From assembly GCF_001677275.1 (NCBI RefSeq), contig NZ_CP016178.1, positions 620,001 to 684,000 of the forward strand: a stretch of 64,000 nucleotides of DNA, in the 5' to 3' direction. Under the pieces are notes generated by a model, which had not been told where the DNA came from, did no database searches, and saw nothing but the letters and a program-made list of their open reading frames with translations. The stretch comes from Vibrio breoganii (GTDB taxonomy: Bacteria; Pseudomonadota; Gammaproteobacteria; Enterobacterales; Vibrionaceae). Positions within the stretch are counted from its first letter, which is position 1. Every line of letters begins with the position of its first letter. The position numbers were made by a program, and so were the translations under genes. Below are positions 1 to 8,452 of the stretch, in pieces.

Positions 1-180
1 ATTTTTCACACTCAAAAGGGGAACAGGGAAAAGCTTGCAGGTAGCTGATTTGCTTGCAAGAACATTGGTATATTGAAGAAAAAGCACAGTTTTGTCAGGA
101 TGTAACCCCTAGAATGGCACTTTATACAACTTGCTGCACCTGTGGTGAGCTTAGAGATTGAGCTTTGTAAGGGATTTAAT
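1..180. other. Left-edge sequence without a recognised gene
   Basis: The first 180 bases hold no ORF I can support. A possible reverse-strand frame (12-365) overlaps the start of the ATPase gene and looks like a shadow. The stretch just before 181 contains an AAGGGA purine run that can serve as ribosome binding site for the ATG at 181, which is why the upstream GTG at 142 is not used as start. Confidence 0.4.
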
Positions 181-2268
181 ATGCGAATAGACATAGCTAA
201 CTGCAATAACATTGACATTGCCAGCTTAGAAATCGAAAAAGGTAAACTGAACATAAAATTTGCTCCGAACGGCACAGGAAAGAGCACTATAGCCAAAGCT
301 TTAATCTCAAATAATGATGAAGATAAGCTTTCTGAGCTGATGCCTTTTAAACTAAGAACTGACAATCCAGATGAGCTAAAGCCTCAGGTGACAGTTACAG
401 AAGAGTTGAACACGGTAATGTGTTTTAACGAAGATTATGTTAGTCAGTTTACATTCCAGTCAGATGAACTTTTGAGTAATAGCTTCGATATATTTATTCG
501 AAATGAAGCATATGTTGAGACTGAGAAAGAGATCGAGGATATTGTTAAAAATATCAAGATGTTGTTCTCAGATAACGTTGAGTTAGACACGTTGATTTCC
601 AACCTTAAGGAGTTAGGAGCCGCTTTCAAGCTAACAAAAACAGGAATCTCAAAGGCCTCGACTGGTATGAAAGGCTTATCTTCTGGAAACAAAATTGAAC
701 ATATTCCTGTTGATTTAGAGGCATATAAGCCGTTTATTAGAAGCTCTAGCAACGTAAACTGGATAGATTGGCAGACCAAGGGACAAAAGGAGTTTTCTGG
801 GATATCAGATTGTTGCCCATTTTGCTCTAGCGACACACAGGAAAAGAAAGAGCAGATAGAAAAAGTTGGAAAGGAATATGATAAAACAGTCATCAAAAAC
901 CTTGTTGCTATAATCGCTGTCATAGAAAAGCTAGGTGATTATCTTTCAGATGATACAAAAGAAAAGCTAACGGTAATAACCTCTCTACCTGATGGTTTAG
1001 GCAAGGAGCACGAGCAATTCTTAAGTGATATAAAAAACCAAATTGATAACCTCCTTGAGAAGCTTGAACTACTTAAAAAACTCAATGGGTTCGATTTTAA
1101 ACAAGGTGAAAAAGTTAATGAAAAGTTAAGTGATTACAAGTTAGATTTGCAATTTTTCTCCATTATCGACTCAGAAAAGACGCAAGCAGCAATTGCCTCA
1201 ATTAATGATTCTATCGATGACGTCAGCAAACAAGCAGGCAAACTTCAAGGTAAAATCAATATGCAGCGGGCAGGAATGCAAAAGCTTATTAGTAAGCATC
1301 AAACAGATATAAACAATTTCTTATCTTACGCTGGATATAAGTATGCAGTCGAAATTTCTGGTAAGGATGACCAATCGCAGTTAAAACTTCGACATATAGA
1401 TTACAATGATTTTGTTAGTGGAGGTGATCAACACCTAAGCTTTGGTGAAAGGAATGCCTTTGCAATCATCTTATTTATGTATGAATGTTTAGCTAAAAAA
1501 CCAGACTTAATTGTATTGGATGATCCCATCTCATCTTTTGATAAAAACAAGAAGTACGCAATATTAGAGATGTTGTTCCGTAGGAAGTCAAGAGAGTGCT
1601 TACAAGGTGACACAGTCCTGATGCTAACGCATGATGTTGAGCCAATTATTGATACCGTCAAAGCTGTTTCTGATCAGTTTAATAATACAGTGAGCGCATC
1701 TTTTTTAAAGTTCACTCAAGGGGAATTATACGAACAATCAATAACAAAGGCTGATATCAAGACCTTTTCTCAGATCTGTAGTGGGGTCATGGATAAAGAG
1801 TGTGATGTAATCCTCAAGCTCATTTATCTTCGAAGAAATTATGAAATTTTGGATGACAAAGAAGATGCTTATCAAGTGCTTTCGAACTTGTTCCACCTGA
1901 GAGAGGTTCCTGTTGATACAAGGGAGCCTATCGTTGGTGAAGAGTACCCTGAAATGGATGCAGAGAAGTTTGATCTAGGCTGCTCGACTATTGCAAATAG
2001 AATCACCGATTTTGATTATGCTGCCACTTTGGAACGTTTGAAAAATCAAGTTTCTCTAAAAGAAATTTATGATGGATGTGCTAACGGTTATGAAAAGCTG
2101 CAAGTATTTAGGCTGTTTAATATGGACGTTAACAACTCTGTCATACGCAAATTTATTAATGAGACTTACCATATTGAAAATGAGTACATCTGTCAGCTTG
2201 ATCCCAGTGAGTTCGACCTCATACCTGAGTATGTCAGGATAGAATGTGATAAATATATAGAAGCATAG
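181..2268 (+). CDS. AAA_13-type ATPase, RloC/PrrC-like (possible defence gene)
   Basis: This 695-residue protein looks like an SMC/Rad50-style ABC ATPase of the AAA_13 family, which includes the anticodon nucleases PrrC and RloC. A Walker A motif (APNGTGKST) lies at residues 28-36, a CPFC zinc-hook-like pair near 211-214, coiled-coil-rich sequence in the middle, an ABC signature (LSFGER) near 419, Walker B (LIVLDD) near 442-448 and a switch histidine (THD) near 484. An R-x3-E group near 551-555 followed by H near 572 recalls the PrrC/RloC Arg-Glu-His nuclease triad, but the spacing is not diagnostic. Family knowledge supports an ATP-gated, coiled-coil sensor; tRNA cleavage is inference. It has no restriction-modification partner nearby. 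Low GC suggests transfer. Confidence 0.7.
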   Translation: MRIDIANCNNIDIASLEIEKGKLNIKFAPNGTGKSTIAKALISNNDEDKLSELMPFKLRTDNPDELKPQVTVTEELNTVMCFNEDYVSQFTFQSDELLSNSFDIFIRNEAYVETEKEIEDIVKNIKMLFSDNVELDTLISNLKELGAAFKLTKTGISKASTGMKGLSSGNKIEHIPVDLEAYKPFIRSSSNVNWIDWQTKGQKEFSGISDCCPFCSSDTQEKKEQIEKVGKEYDKTVIKNLVAIIAVIEKLGDYLSDDTKEKLTVITSLPDGLGKEHEQFLSDIKNQIDNLLEKLELLKKLNGFDFKQGEKVNEKLSDYKLDLQFFSIIDSEKTQAAIASINDSIDDVSKQAGKLQGKINMQRAGMQKLISKHQTDINNFLSYAGYKYAVEISGKDDQSQLKLRHIDYNDFVSGGDQHLSFGERNAFAIILFMYECLAKKPDLIVLDDPISSFDKNKKYAILEMLFRRKSRECLQGDTVLMLTHDVEPIIDTVKAVSDQFNNTVSASFLKFTQGELYEQSITKADIKTFSQICSGVMDKECDVILKLIYLRRNYEILDDKEDAYQVLSNLFHLREVPVDTREPIVGEEYPEMDAEKFDLGCSTIANRITDFDYAATLERLKNQVSLKEIYDGCANGYEKLQVFRLFNMDVNNSVIRKFINETYHIENEYICQLDPSEFDLIPEYVRIECDKYIEA

Positions 2269-2310
2269 GGAATTAAGCTGTTCTACTCCAGCAATACTAG
2301 GACACCTAGT

Positions 2311-2400
2311 TAAACGCCTTTTGCCATACTTGAGTTAATTCATGGAATGCTAAATTAGAGATAGCGCTGGAACGTTTCTGTCCAGAGACATGTTGCATGG
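2311..2400 (-). repeat. Diverged ~80-90 bp repeat, copy 1 of 3
   Basis: This stretch aligns along its full length, without large gaps, with 5494-5580 and 16132-16215. Shared landmarks are GATACTT/CATACTT-like starts, CTAATTTAG or CTAAATTAG in the middle and a GTTT-TGTCCA block near the end. Read on the minus strand all three copies can encode related peptides (for example AFGQK and NLAFH), so they may be the 3' ends of decayed copies of one gene family. I do not recognise the family. Confidence 0.5.
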
Positions 2401-2743
2401 CGCTTCGAGGGAAAAAGCGATTAGAACGCTTTGACGTGATAATCGATGACTTTTTCCGACCAGTGCCTGACCTAAAGGTGCTTAAAGTAACGTTCTTGAT
2501 GCACGCCTTTTATCAAGTTCAATTGAACACCGGGACTCTCAATGCAGCGAGTCGCTATCAAGGCAGTACAATCTGGGCGAACTTGGCGCGTGTTGCAGTA
2601 TGCCTTGGTGGATTGATGCCGTTGGCGAACGACTCAATGCTTCTAACTCTTTAATCAAAACTAAATTTTTAAGAGCGGCTCGGATTACCGGGCGGTTCGC
2701 GTTAATTGCAGATCTAGCTCAAAGAAAACAGTTAAAGGTATAG
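2397..2743 (+). pseudogene. Broken ORF of unknown family
   Basis: Two open stretches in different frames follow one another. The first starts at ATG 2397 and reads through LARVAV near 2605 before running into an out-of-frame tail ending at 2654. The second frame carries a protein-like C-terminus (WWIDAVGERLNASNSLIKTK, then RAARITGRFALIADLAQRKQ) ending at TAG 2741-2743. Joining them with one frameshift near 2600 gives a plausible ~115-residue product. The second frame reads better than the intact ORF's own tail, so I call a frameshifted remnant. No family was recognised and a chance ORF is possible. Confidence 0.35.
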
Positions 2744-2826
2744 CATTTTCTTTAGTTCGGAATGACTCTTAAATAAGAGAGAGTTCATCACATAAATTAA
2801 TTAAAACATAGGGTTGGGTAGGACTA

Positions 2827-4026
2827 ATGAATAAAGGCTTAGTAGTTGTAGCAGTGGCCGTGGCACTTGGTGGTGGCGCTTATTATGCTAACAATATGAT
2901 GATTGATACGGCAGCGAGTGAGCTGGTTAAGCAAGTTGAGTCTGTGGTCGAAGGTACAAGCGACAGTGTTGTCGACATACAGATTGTAAACACAGAGGTG
3001 AGTAAGGGTGATGTAAAACAGGAACTGGCTGTCTATATCACTGATGGTAACAACCGCATTCCTACTCCGTTGTATGTAACGCATACTGCGAAAGTTGGCA
3101 CTTTTGGTATGAACGTTGACGGCAAATTGGTGTTGCCAAAAGACAAGGGGTTAGCGGAGGAGTTTATCCGAGAGGTAACCTCATTCAATGAGAGTTTCAC
3201 ATATTCCTTCGCTCCAGCTACTCAGTCTTTTGATGTACAGAGTAGCTTGGCTCTGGGTGTGATAAGTGAGCATAGGTCCAGTGCCAAGATTGGCAAAATG
3301 ACTATGAATATTACAGGTACGGCAGATGATCATACAGGGCAAATTGTTTTGGATGGTGCAACGCTAGTTGATGGTGATAGCAGCTTCAAACTAGGCAAGG
3401 TAACCTTTGATTCAGTTTCCAGCCTTGAGCTTCATAAAGCTGATCTGTTGCTTGCTGACGCAACTATCGTTGATGAAATGGGTTCTTACTCGGTTAAGGA
3501 TGTGAAGCTTAATGCTCAAGCTGACGTAGGCGAAAAAACCAAAGTGAGCTACGACTGGGCCGTAGGTACGCTGGACATTAACAATCCAATGGTGGATTTA
3601 CCCCAGTCTAAGATGGGCCTAAAGGGTAAAATTGGTGACTTCGACACCCAAAAGCTAATTGCCTTGAGTGATGCAGCTGCGAATAACCAAGTGCCTATTG
3701 TACAGGACGTACTCTTTAGGATTGTGGGAGACGGTATAAGCTTTTCTGACGTAGACTTATACCTTAATGACTCAAGTATCAAGGGCAGCCTAGAAGTTGG
3801 TGCACAGGACTACACTGGTTTGAATGACCATCAAATGGGACAGAAGCTGGGATCGGCTATTAAGTCTGAGCTTGACGTAACTCTATCCCCGGAGTTGGTG
3901 AGTCGAATTGGTTTGCCACCACAGGCTTTGAATGGTTACTTTGAGCTGACCAAAGATAACAGATACACAACTAAGCTACTTATTGACGGAAACAGCGTTA
4001 CAGCAAATGGCTTGCCGCTTCGTTGA
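2827..4026 (+). CDS. DUF945 (YdgA-like) family protein
   Basis: A 399-residue protein with an N-terminal membrane anchor or uncleaved signal (hydrophobic residues 4-22, small-residue rich) followed by a long beta-rich, soluble region. The overall plan, anchor plus repetitive beta strands with many short polar turns and a closing segment of type NGYFEL, matches DUF945/YdgA-like proteins of gammaproteobacteria, whose function is not established. It probably sits in the periplasm attached to the inner membrane. The start is supported by TAGGA seven bases upstream. It stands alone and is followed by a strong terminator at 4107. Family assignment is from pattern, not from a search. Confidence 0.55.
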   Translation: MNKGLVVVAVAVALGGGAYYANNMMIDTAASELVKQVESVVEGTSDSVVDIQIVNTEVSKGDVKQELAVYITDGNNRIPTPLYVTHTAKVGTFGMNVDGKLVLPKDKGLAEEFIREVTSFNESFTYSFAPATQSFDVQSSLALGVISEHRSSAKIGKMTMNITGTADDHTGQIVLDGATLVDGDSSFKLGKVTFDSVSSLELHKADLLLADATIVDEMGSYSVKDVKLNAQADVGEKTKVSYDWAVGTLDINNPMVDLPQSKMGLKGKIGDFDTQKLIALSDAAANNQVPIVQDVLFRIVGDGISFSDVDLYLNDSSIKGSLEVGAQDYTGLNDHQMGQKLGSAIKSELDVTLSPELVSRIGLPPQALNGYFELTKDNRYTTKLLIDGNSVTANGLPLR

Positions 4027-4106
4027 TCTGAGTTTGAAGTTAAACGGCAGATAGTAAAGCCCCAGCCTAGTGTCTAAGCCATTGCGCTTTTGAGGTGCTG
4101 ATTGTT

Positions 4107-4133
4107 AAAAGAGCTCATTGTGAGCTCTTTTTT
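4107..4133 (+). terminator. Rho-independent terminator after the DUF945-like gene
   Basis: A perfect stem of AAAAGAGCTCA and TGAGCTCTTTT around a TTG loop ends in a T run. It lies 80 bases after the stop of the gene at 2827-4026. Confidence 0.85.
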
Positions 4134-4283
4134 CTAGAGTTTAGCGTTAGCGTTTGCACTATCTTTTTGCAAACAGGAAGTTTCGGCCAACTCATTTCTG
4201 TCCAAAACCGTATTACGACACCGGGTTTTCTGGTTCGGATCGGGACAAAAGCGACTTTCGTTGCTATTAAAAATATTTATACT

Positions 4284-4664
4284 CTAGCCCAGTCTTCCCG
4301 CCTTGATCTTTGGTCTTAACATGTTCTCAAAATAAATTTCTAGAGCTGCAACCCAGTGGTATTGATCGCGATCTCTAACATTGAAAAGGTATAGGCTTGT
4401 AGTTTCATCCTTTCCATATGCTCTCATTTGCCCCCCTGTATCAGCATTAATATGCTCTAAAGCTCTTTTTCGAGAGTTTGATAGGCTACGACCGACGCGT
4501 AGTACACCGTCTTTTTTATGTACCCAGATGTAAACACCGGGATGCCAAATACACTCTTCATTAGACGCTCTTGCTTGCTCTATAGATAAGTTAAAACACT
4601 TAAATCTTTCAGCAATCTCCTCGAATTCCTTTTCAAACAGAGCTTGTAAATGTTCATAATCCAT
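4284..4664 (-). CDS. GIY-YIG-like nuclease domain protein
   Basis: A 126-residue protein whose core fits the GIY-YIG endonuclease pattern: GVYIW at residues 43-47, VGRS at 57-60, then an arginine near 65 and a histidine at 71 (R-x5-H). The canonical tyrosine pair is represented by Y45 and the V-G-R segment. GIY-YIG domains cut DNA as single metal-dependent modules; the substrate here is unknown. The gene follows the 4674-5276 gene with a 9 base gap, so they are very likely co-transcribed. Base composition is AT-rich compared with the core genes to the right, consistent with accessory DNA. A role in defence or in a mobile element is inference only. Confidence 0.55.
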   Translation of the reverse strand: MDYEHLQALFEKEFEEIAERFKCFNLSIEQARASNEECIWHPGVYIWVHKKDGVLRVGRSLSNSRKRALEHINADTGGQMRAYGKDETTSLYLFNVRDRDQYHWVAALEIYFENMLRPKIKAGRLG

Positions 4665-4673
4665 TGATAAGTC

Positions 4674-5276
4674 CTATCCGTGCTTGAGAAATGGGGGGAT
4701 GTCTGCGTATCTGGTTTTTGGGCCAGTTGCTACATGTAATTTTAGGTACATTTCTTGTGAATCATCGAAATGACACCCATTAGTTAAACTAAAATTATCT
4801 TTCGAATTAGCAATTGTGGCGAAAAGAGAATAATCGGCAATTGATATGTGTTTCCCAATAGTCGTTAAGATCATCGCTTTTATTTCTTGGCCATTCTGAA
4901 ATAGTTCAGATTCTAACTTATCAATTGCATGGTAAAGTTCGTAGCTTAACTCTTTAAATCCGGCTTTTAAGGTGAGGCTTTGAAAATTATCGCCAGCATC
5001 TATCCATCGCTCTATCTCTGCTTTAGATATATCAGCATAAGAAAAAGCACAACCCAAATGTAGGTATGCATCAATAATGGCTTTGATGCTTTTGTCGTTT
5101 CCTTTCTCTGGAATCTTTACAAACCATTTATCCCAAGCTTCATCATCAATCTTGGGTAATGATGTGACTAACTCACAGTGGCCATGTTGCCAATGGCTTA
5201 TAGCCTCAAGTATTAGAGAGTTTACCCTAGAACTCGATGAGTAGAGTAGTTTGTTGATCTTACCGTAGTTGGACAT
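4674..5276 (-). CDS. Hypothetical protein paired with the GIY-YIG-like gene
   Basis: A 200-residue soluble protein I do not recognise. It is rich in helix-forming, acidic and aromatic residues, with no signal peptide or membrane segment. It is the first gene of a two-gene unit, its stop codon lying 9 bases before the start of the GIY-YIG-like gene. Tight coupling to a nuclease-like partner suggests a shared task, for example a substrate-recognition or immunity subunit, but the sequence gives no direct evidence for either. AT-rich composition matches its neighbour. Confidence 0.55.
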   Translation of the reverse strand: MSNYGKINKLLYSSSSRVNSLILEAISHWQHGHCELVTSLPKIDDEAWDKWFVKIPEKGNDKSIKAIIDAYLHLGCAFSYADISKAEIERWIDAGDNFQSLTLKAGFKELSYELYHAIDKLESELFQNGQEIKAMILTTIGKHISIADYSLFATIANSKDNFSLTNGCHFDDSQEMYLKLHVATGPKTRYADIPPFLKHG

Positions 5277-5493
5277 AGAGCACTCTAGTTCATTACAAAT
5301 AATAAGAGTTTATAATGCGATGATTGAACTGTTGAATACAAGAAATTGTAGCGGGGGTGACTTTCATATTATAAATCAGTCACATAATCTATTGAAATTG
5401 AGACGTAAATGTACATTTAGACTATGATTTCAGGTCTCTTTGGGACATTAGCCCCTTAGACCTGTAGTGGATGATTGATTTTGGCCCGCAGAT
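5277..5493. other. Intergenic region with a palindromic hairpin
   Basis: No gene seen. A stem-loop at 5431-5464 has outer arms CAGGTCT and AGACCTG and an inner GGG/CCC pairing. It lacks a T run, so it is not an obvious terminator and its role is unknown. The remainder is AT-rich and probably carries the promoter of the minus-strand pair to its left. Confidence 0.4.
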
Positions 5494-5580
5494 TAGAGGT
5501 TTTGCAATACTTCAGGTAAGCCGTGAAAAGCTAATTTAGGATAATCACCGACAAACTTTTGTCCAAAGGCGTGCTGATGG
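5494..5580 (-). repeat. Diverged ~80-90 bp repeat, copy 2 of 3
   Basis: Related to 2311-2400 and most closely to 16132-16215, sharing GCTAATTTAG-type and TTTTGTCCAAA-GCGTGCT blocks. The minus strand reads as an uninterrupted peptide ending at a stop near 5494 (HQHAFGQKFVGDYPKLAFHG, then LPEVLQNL). This copy lies next to the hairpin into which the group II intron inserted. Confidence 0.55.
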
Positions 5581-5639
5581 GGCATGAAACACGAAAATGT
5601 CGGGTGGACGACACTTGTTACCAAGTGCCGTCTCCCTAA

Positions 5640-5673
5640 GAACCCAGCGTGCAACTTTCACTGCACTAGGCTC
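5640..5673 (-). other. Group II intron domain V
   Basis: The 34 nt minus-strand helix begins GAGCCTAGTGCAG and closes with GCACGCTGGGTTC around a GAAA-type tetraloop. This is the catalytic core hairpin of group II introns, with the AGC-like triad replaced by the common bacterial AGCC form. It is followed by the domain VI stem expected to hold the branch-point adenosine. Confidence 0.85.
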
Positions 5674-5709
5674 AAGCCTTCACGAAGGCATCGTTTGATA
5701 CCCAGCAAC

Positions 5710-7182
5710 TTACAAGGCAGTCGAAGCAGGTTCGTTCCAAGAGTTACGAGCTAGCCTTTTAGACTTTCTCTTTGCCAAGTATTCTTGGTATTGAGGGTCA
5801 AATGGCGTTGCAGCACTTCGGATTTTCACATGTCTTTCTATCGGCACTTTAGCTATTTGGAAGAGATTGAACTGGCAATCCATATCCATGATCTTCTGCC
5901 AACCGTGAAACTGCCACTGGCCTTTTCGGTTGATGAAGTATTTTAGGGCAATCCAAGTTTTAGACTTTGTTGGATGACGCCTCTTAGCCCAGTGCCATAA
6001 CGTATGAAATAGCTTGTGACCTACATATCCGAAGACCTGTTTAGCCACGCAGTGTCGATAATAGTTCGACCATCCCCTGAGTTTCGGATTTATCAATTTG
6101 ATAAGATCATTTACTGGCAGGGTTACGTGCTTTTTGACGAGTTCACGCAGATTACTTAAGAACATCAACGTATTGGATTTACTCGGCTTAATGAGCAGTT
6201 TCCCTTTGTACTTCCTAAGGTTGAACCCAAGGAAATCAAAGCCATCGTTGATATGAGTGATGTGCGTTTTCTCTTCGGATAATGTTAAGCCTCTGTCCGC
6301 TAAGAAGTCAGCAATCAACGGTTTGATATCGTTCTCCAGCACTTCCTTTGAAGCGCAAGTGACGACGAAATCGTCGGCGTATCCAATGAAGTTAGCTCTT
6401 GCACCCTTTTTGAGTGCAGTAGATTTAATGTGCTGTTCGAAACCAGAGAGTGTCATTAACATCAAGGTTGGGGATATAATCCCACCTTGAGGCGTGCCTT
6501 CATCTGTGTCGTAAAATAGCCCTTTGTCTACAAAGCCAGACTTTAGCCATTGCTCCAACATCCGTTTATCAACAGCAATATTGTCCATAAGCCATTGATG
6601 CCCGATTTTGTCGAAACAAGCTTTAATGTCCCCTTCAAGAACCCATTGTGCTGACCGCTTCTGACTCAAGCAGATAAAACACTGGCTGATTGCATCTGCA
6701 GTGCTTCGCCTTGGTCTAAAACCGTAGCTGTTAGGGTCGGCAAGACTTTCTGACACAGGCTCTAATGCTAATAGATGAAGTGCTTGTTGCGCTCTGTCTA
6801 TCATGCATGGAATGCCCAATGGTCTAAGTTTGCCATTCTTTTTGGGGATGTAGATACGCTTGAGTGGTTTGGCTTGATATGCCTTTCTGCTCAATTGATT
6901 AACTGCTTTCATGCGGCGTGTATCTGTATTCCAGATGACACCGTCTATTCCTGGCGTTTTACTGCCTTTGTTTTGAGATACCCGCTTAACAGCAAGAAGT
7001 TTTGCTGAGCGAGAATGAGTCAGTAGCCACTGCAAGGCTTTCGCTTTGCCGAGTTTACCTTCTCGTGTTGCCTTTGCGATACGCATCTGAAGCTTTAATA
7101 CATGCGACTCAACAGATTTCCAGTCGATTGACTGCCATTGAACGTTGTCAGGAGAGGCACTAATCTCTTTTGAAATCATCAT
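5710..7182 (-). CDS. ltrA: Group II intron reverse transcriptase/maturase
   Basis: A 490-residue intron-encoded protein. It has the N-terminal RT0 region, RT domains with TPGIDG, KKNGKLRPLGIP and GFRP blocks, the catalytic FIGYADDF motif near residue 267, TPQGGIISP, and a maturase X domain with LRGWSNYYRH. No cysteine-bearing HNH endonuclease is evident at the C-terminus. The protein helps splice the intron and copies it into DNA targets. I chose the ATG at 7182 because AAGGAG lies upstream and residues before it belong to the intron RNA rather than a conserved protein start. Domains V and VI follow the stop within 80 bases. The gene appears intact, so the intron may be mobile. Confidence 0.9.
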   Translation of the reverse strand: MMISKEISASPDNVQWQSIDWKSVESHVLKLQMRIAKATREGKLGKAKALQWLLTHSRSAKLLAVKRVSQNKGSKTPGIDGVIWNTDTRRMKAVNQLSRKAYQAKPLKRIYIPKKNGKLRPLGIPCMIDRAQQALHLLALEPVSESLADPNSYGFRPRRSTADAISQCFICLSQKRSAQWVLEGDIKACFDKIGHQWLMDNIAVDKRMLEQWLKSGFVDKGLFYDTDEGTPQGGIISPTLMLMTLSGFEQHIKSTALKKGARANFIGYADDFVVTCASKEVLENDIKPLIADFLADRGLTLSEEKTHITHINDGFDFLGFNLRKYKGKLLIKPSKSNTLMFLSNLRELVKKHVTLPVNDLIKLINPKLRGWSNYYRHCVAKQVFGYVGHKLFHTLWHWAKRRHPTKSKTWIALKYFINRKGQWQFHGWQKIMDMDCQFNLFQIAKVPIERHVKIRSAATPFDPQYQEYLAKRKSKRLARNSWNEPASTAL

Positions 7183-7859
7183 TTGCGTTTCTCCTTGAAT
7201 AAAGTTCTTCAAATTCTCTCGCAACGGAAGACCAGTCGGAAGTGGGCTCACTTTCGTGACCAGACATAAGTCTGTATCTGCACCGTTACAATACAGCCTT
7301 CGCTTTTTCCAACGTCCTCTACCTGCATCACTATCGGCCACTTAGGCTTTCCCAGAGGGAGTGATACAGGCTTACCGTGTTCCGTATGTCGCGCAATGTC
7401 AGGTTAGATGCCCGCTATAGTGCGGAGAGTTCGACGATCACGAAAGAGCATGGGGCAATCCCTTTCCGACTCTCGTGCCTTTTGGCCACAGCGTATTAAC
7501 CACTTCCGCTGTTTCATCACATAACGCACCTTACGCGGATTCACTTGTGTTCATCATACTGACTACCTAGCACTCACCCGATTGTGGTTATCAGGAGGAT
7601 CGTCCTCTCACGATTTTGATCCCGATTGGTCTATGACCAACCTTCGTTACATTGTCAGGCTCGCTACTTTATTCAGAGCCTTAGGTTCATCTGGTGATAC
7701 AGATGGTTCACACATTAAGCGGTGAACAGCGCTTCATACGACTTCACGTCGCACGCCCCATTATTTGTTAGACTAAATACTCAATCAAATACTATTAATA
7801 AAAATGATCATACAAATACTAATGTGAGCCTGATAAGCACATTTCTTGATGAATTCTAC

Positions 7860-7887
7860 TTATGCTCTTTCTCCATACTTTGGGAAC
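7860..7887 (-). other. Displaced 3' end of the sensor kinase gene
   Basis: On the minus strand this segment reads TTC CCA AAG TAT GGA GAA AGA GCA TAA, that is FPKYGERA and a stop. It continues the kinase reading frame that enters the IS at the other side (VEF at about 9530). Deleting the IS plus one copy of the target duplication restores a kinase ending IVEFPKYGERA. It is now separated from its gene by 1.64 kb. Confidence 0.85.
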
Positions 7888-7960
7888 CCCCCTGTGTCAG
7901 GATAGTTGTCGCCTCTGTTAGAACTTAATTATTCAGACAGGGAGCGGTAAGTTACTTTAG

Positions 7961-8452
7961 GTGAAGCTATATCCAGAAGATCATAAGAAAGCCATGGTTC
8001 AAAAGCTTATTGAAAGTGGTTTATCATTGAGTGAGTTTGCCCGGCAGGAACGCATCAGTGTATCTACCCTGTACGGATGGAAAAAGAAATACTCAGCAAC
8101 AGGATTAAGAGTGTCAAAAGGTCATAGTTCAAATGGTTGGTCCGCAGAGCAGAAGTTTGCAGTAGTACTTGAAACTGCCGCATTATCTGAAGTCGAGTTA
8201 AGCAAATATTGTCGAGAAAAAGGGCTGTATCCAGAGCAGGTCAAGCAGTGGAAGCTTAGCTGTATTGCGGGCAATGAAAAAACGACTCAGACACCTAAGC
8301 TGCTAGCTCAAGAGCGCAAGGAAGATCGAAAGCGAATTAAGGAGCTAGAAAAGGAGCTAAAGCGCAAAGATGCTGCATTAGCTGAGACCGCGGCACTGTT
8401 GGTGCTAAGAAAAAAGCTAAATGCCTACTGGGGGGAAGACGAGGGGCATTAA
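7961..8452 (+). CDS. IS3-type transposase OrfA (helix-turn-helix)
   Basis: A 163-residue DNA-binding subunit starting at GTG. Two helix-turn-helix segments are visible (SLSEFARQERISVSTLYGWK near 22-41 and a second ending LYPEQVKQWK near 85-95), followed by a leucine-zipper-like charged coiled coil that usually mediates OrfA dimerisation. The end of the frame contains A AAA AAG at 8410-8416, where a -1 slip yields the OrfAB fusion transposase. OrfA alone normally regulates transposition. The identical gene occurs in copy 2. Confidence 0.88.
   Translation: MKLYPEDHKKAMVQKLIESGLSLSEFARQERISVSTLYGWKKKYSATGLRVSKGHSSNGWSAEQKFAVVLETAALSEVELSKYCREKGLYPEQVKQWKLSCIAGNEKTTQTPKLLAQERKEDRKRIKELEKELKRKDAALAETAALLVLRKKLNAYWGEDEGH
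8410..8416 (+). promoter_or_regulatory. Programmed -1 frameshift site
   Basis: The heptamer A AAA AAG sits in the zero frame of orfA (codons AAA and AAG). After slipping back one base the ribosome reads an open orfB frame from 8416 to 9492. This is the canonical slippery sequence of the IS3 family. Confidence 0.85.

Larger units (their letters stand above)
5599..7754 (-). mobile_element. Group II intron
   Basis: On the minus strand the element begins GTGCGACGTGAAG at 7754, the usual bacterial group II 5' start. It contains a reverse transcriptase/maturase gene and ends with a 34 nt domain V (5640-5673), a domain VI helix (about 5603-5635) and a CCGAC 3' end placed at 5599. Length is about 2.16 kb. 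Removing it joins the flanks into a stem-loop with 8 bp arms TGGGGCAT and ATGCCCCA, which supports both boundaries. The element looks complete. The class was not determined. The host site is intergenic, downstream of the sensor kinase operon. Confidence 0.85.

Noticed and set aside
2397..2654. Intact 85-residue gene
   Set aside because: Its C-terminal third is in the wrong frame compared with a better coding-like frame that continues to 2743.
5431..5464. Rho-independent terminator
   Set aside because: The hairpin is good but there is no T run on either strand, and no gene ends just before it.
7755..7790. Integron attC site at the group II intron (CTAACAA-like sequence)
   Set aside because: No matching GTTRRRY end, no cassette array and no integrase were found; the flanks form only a simple hairpin.
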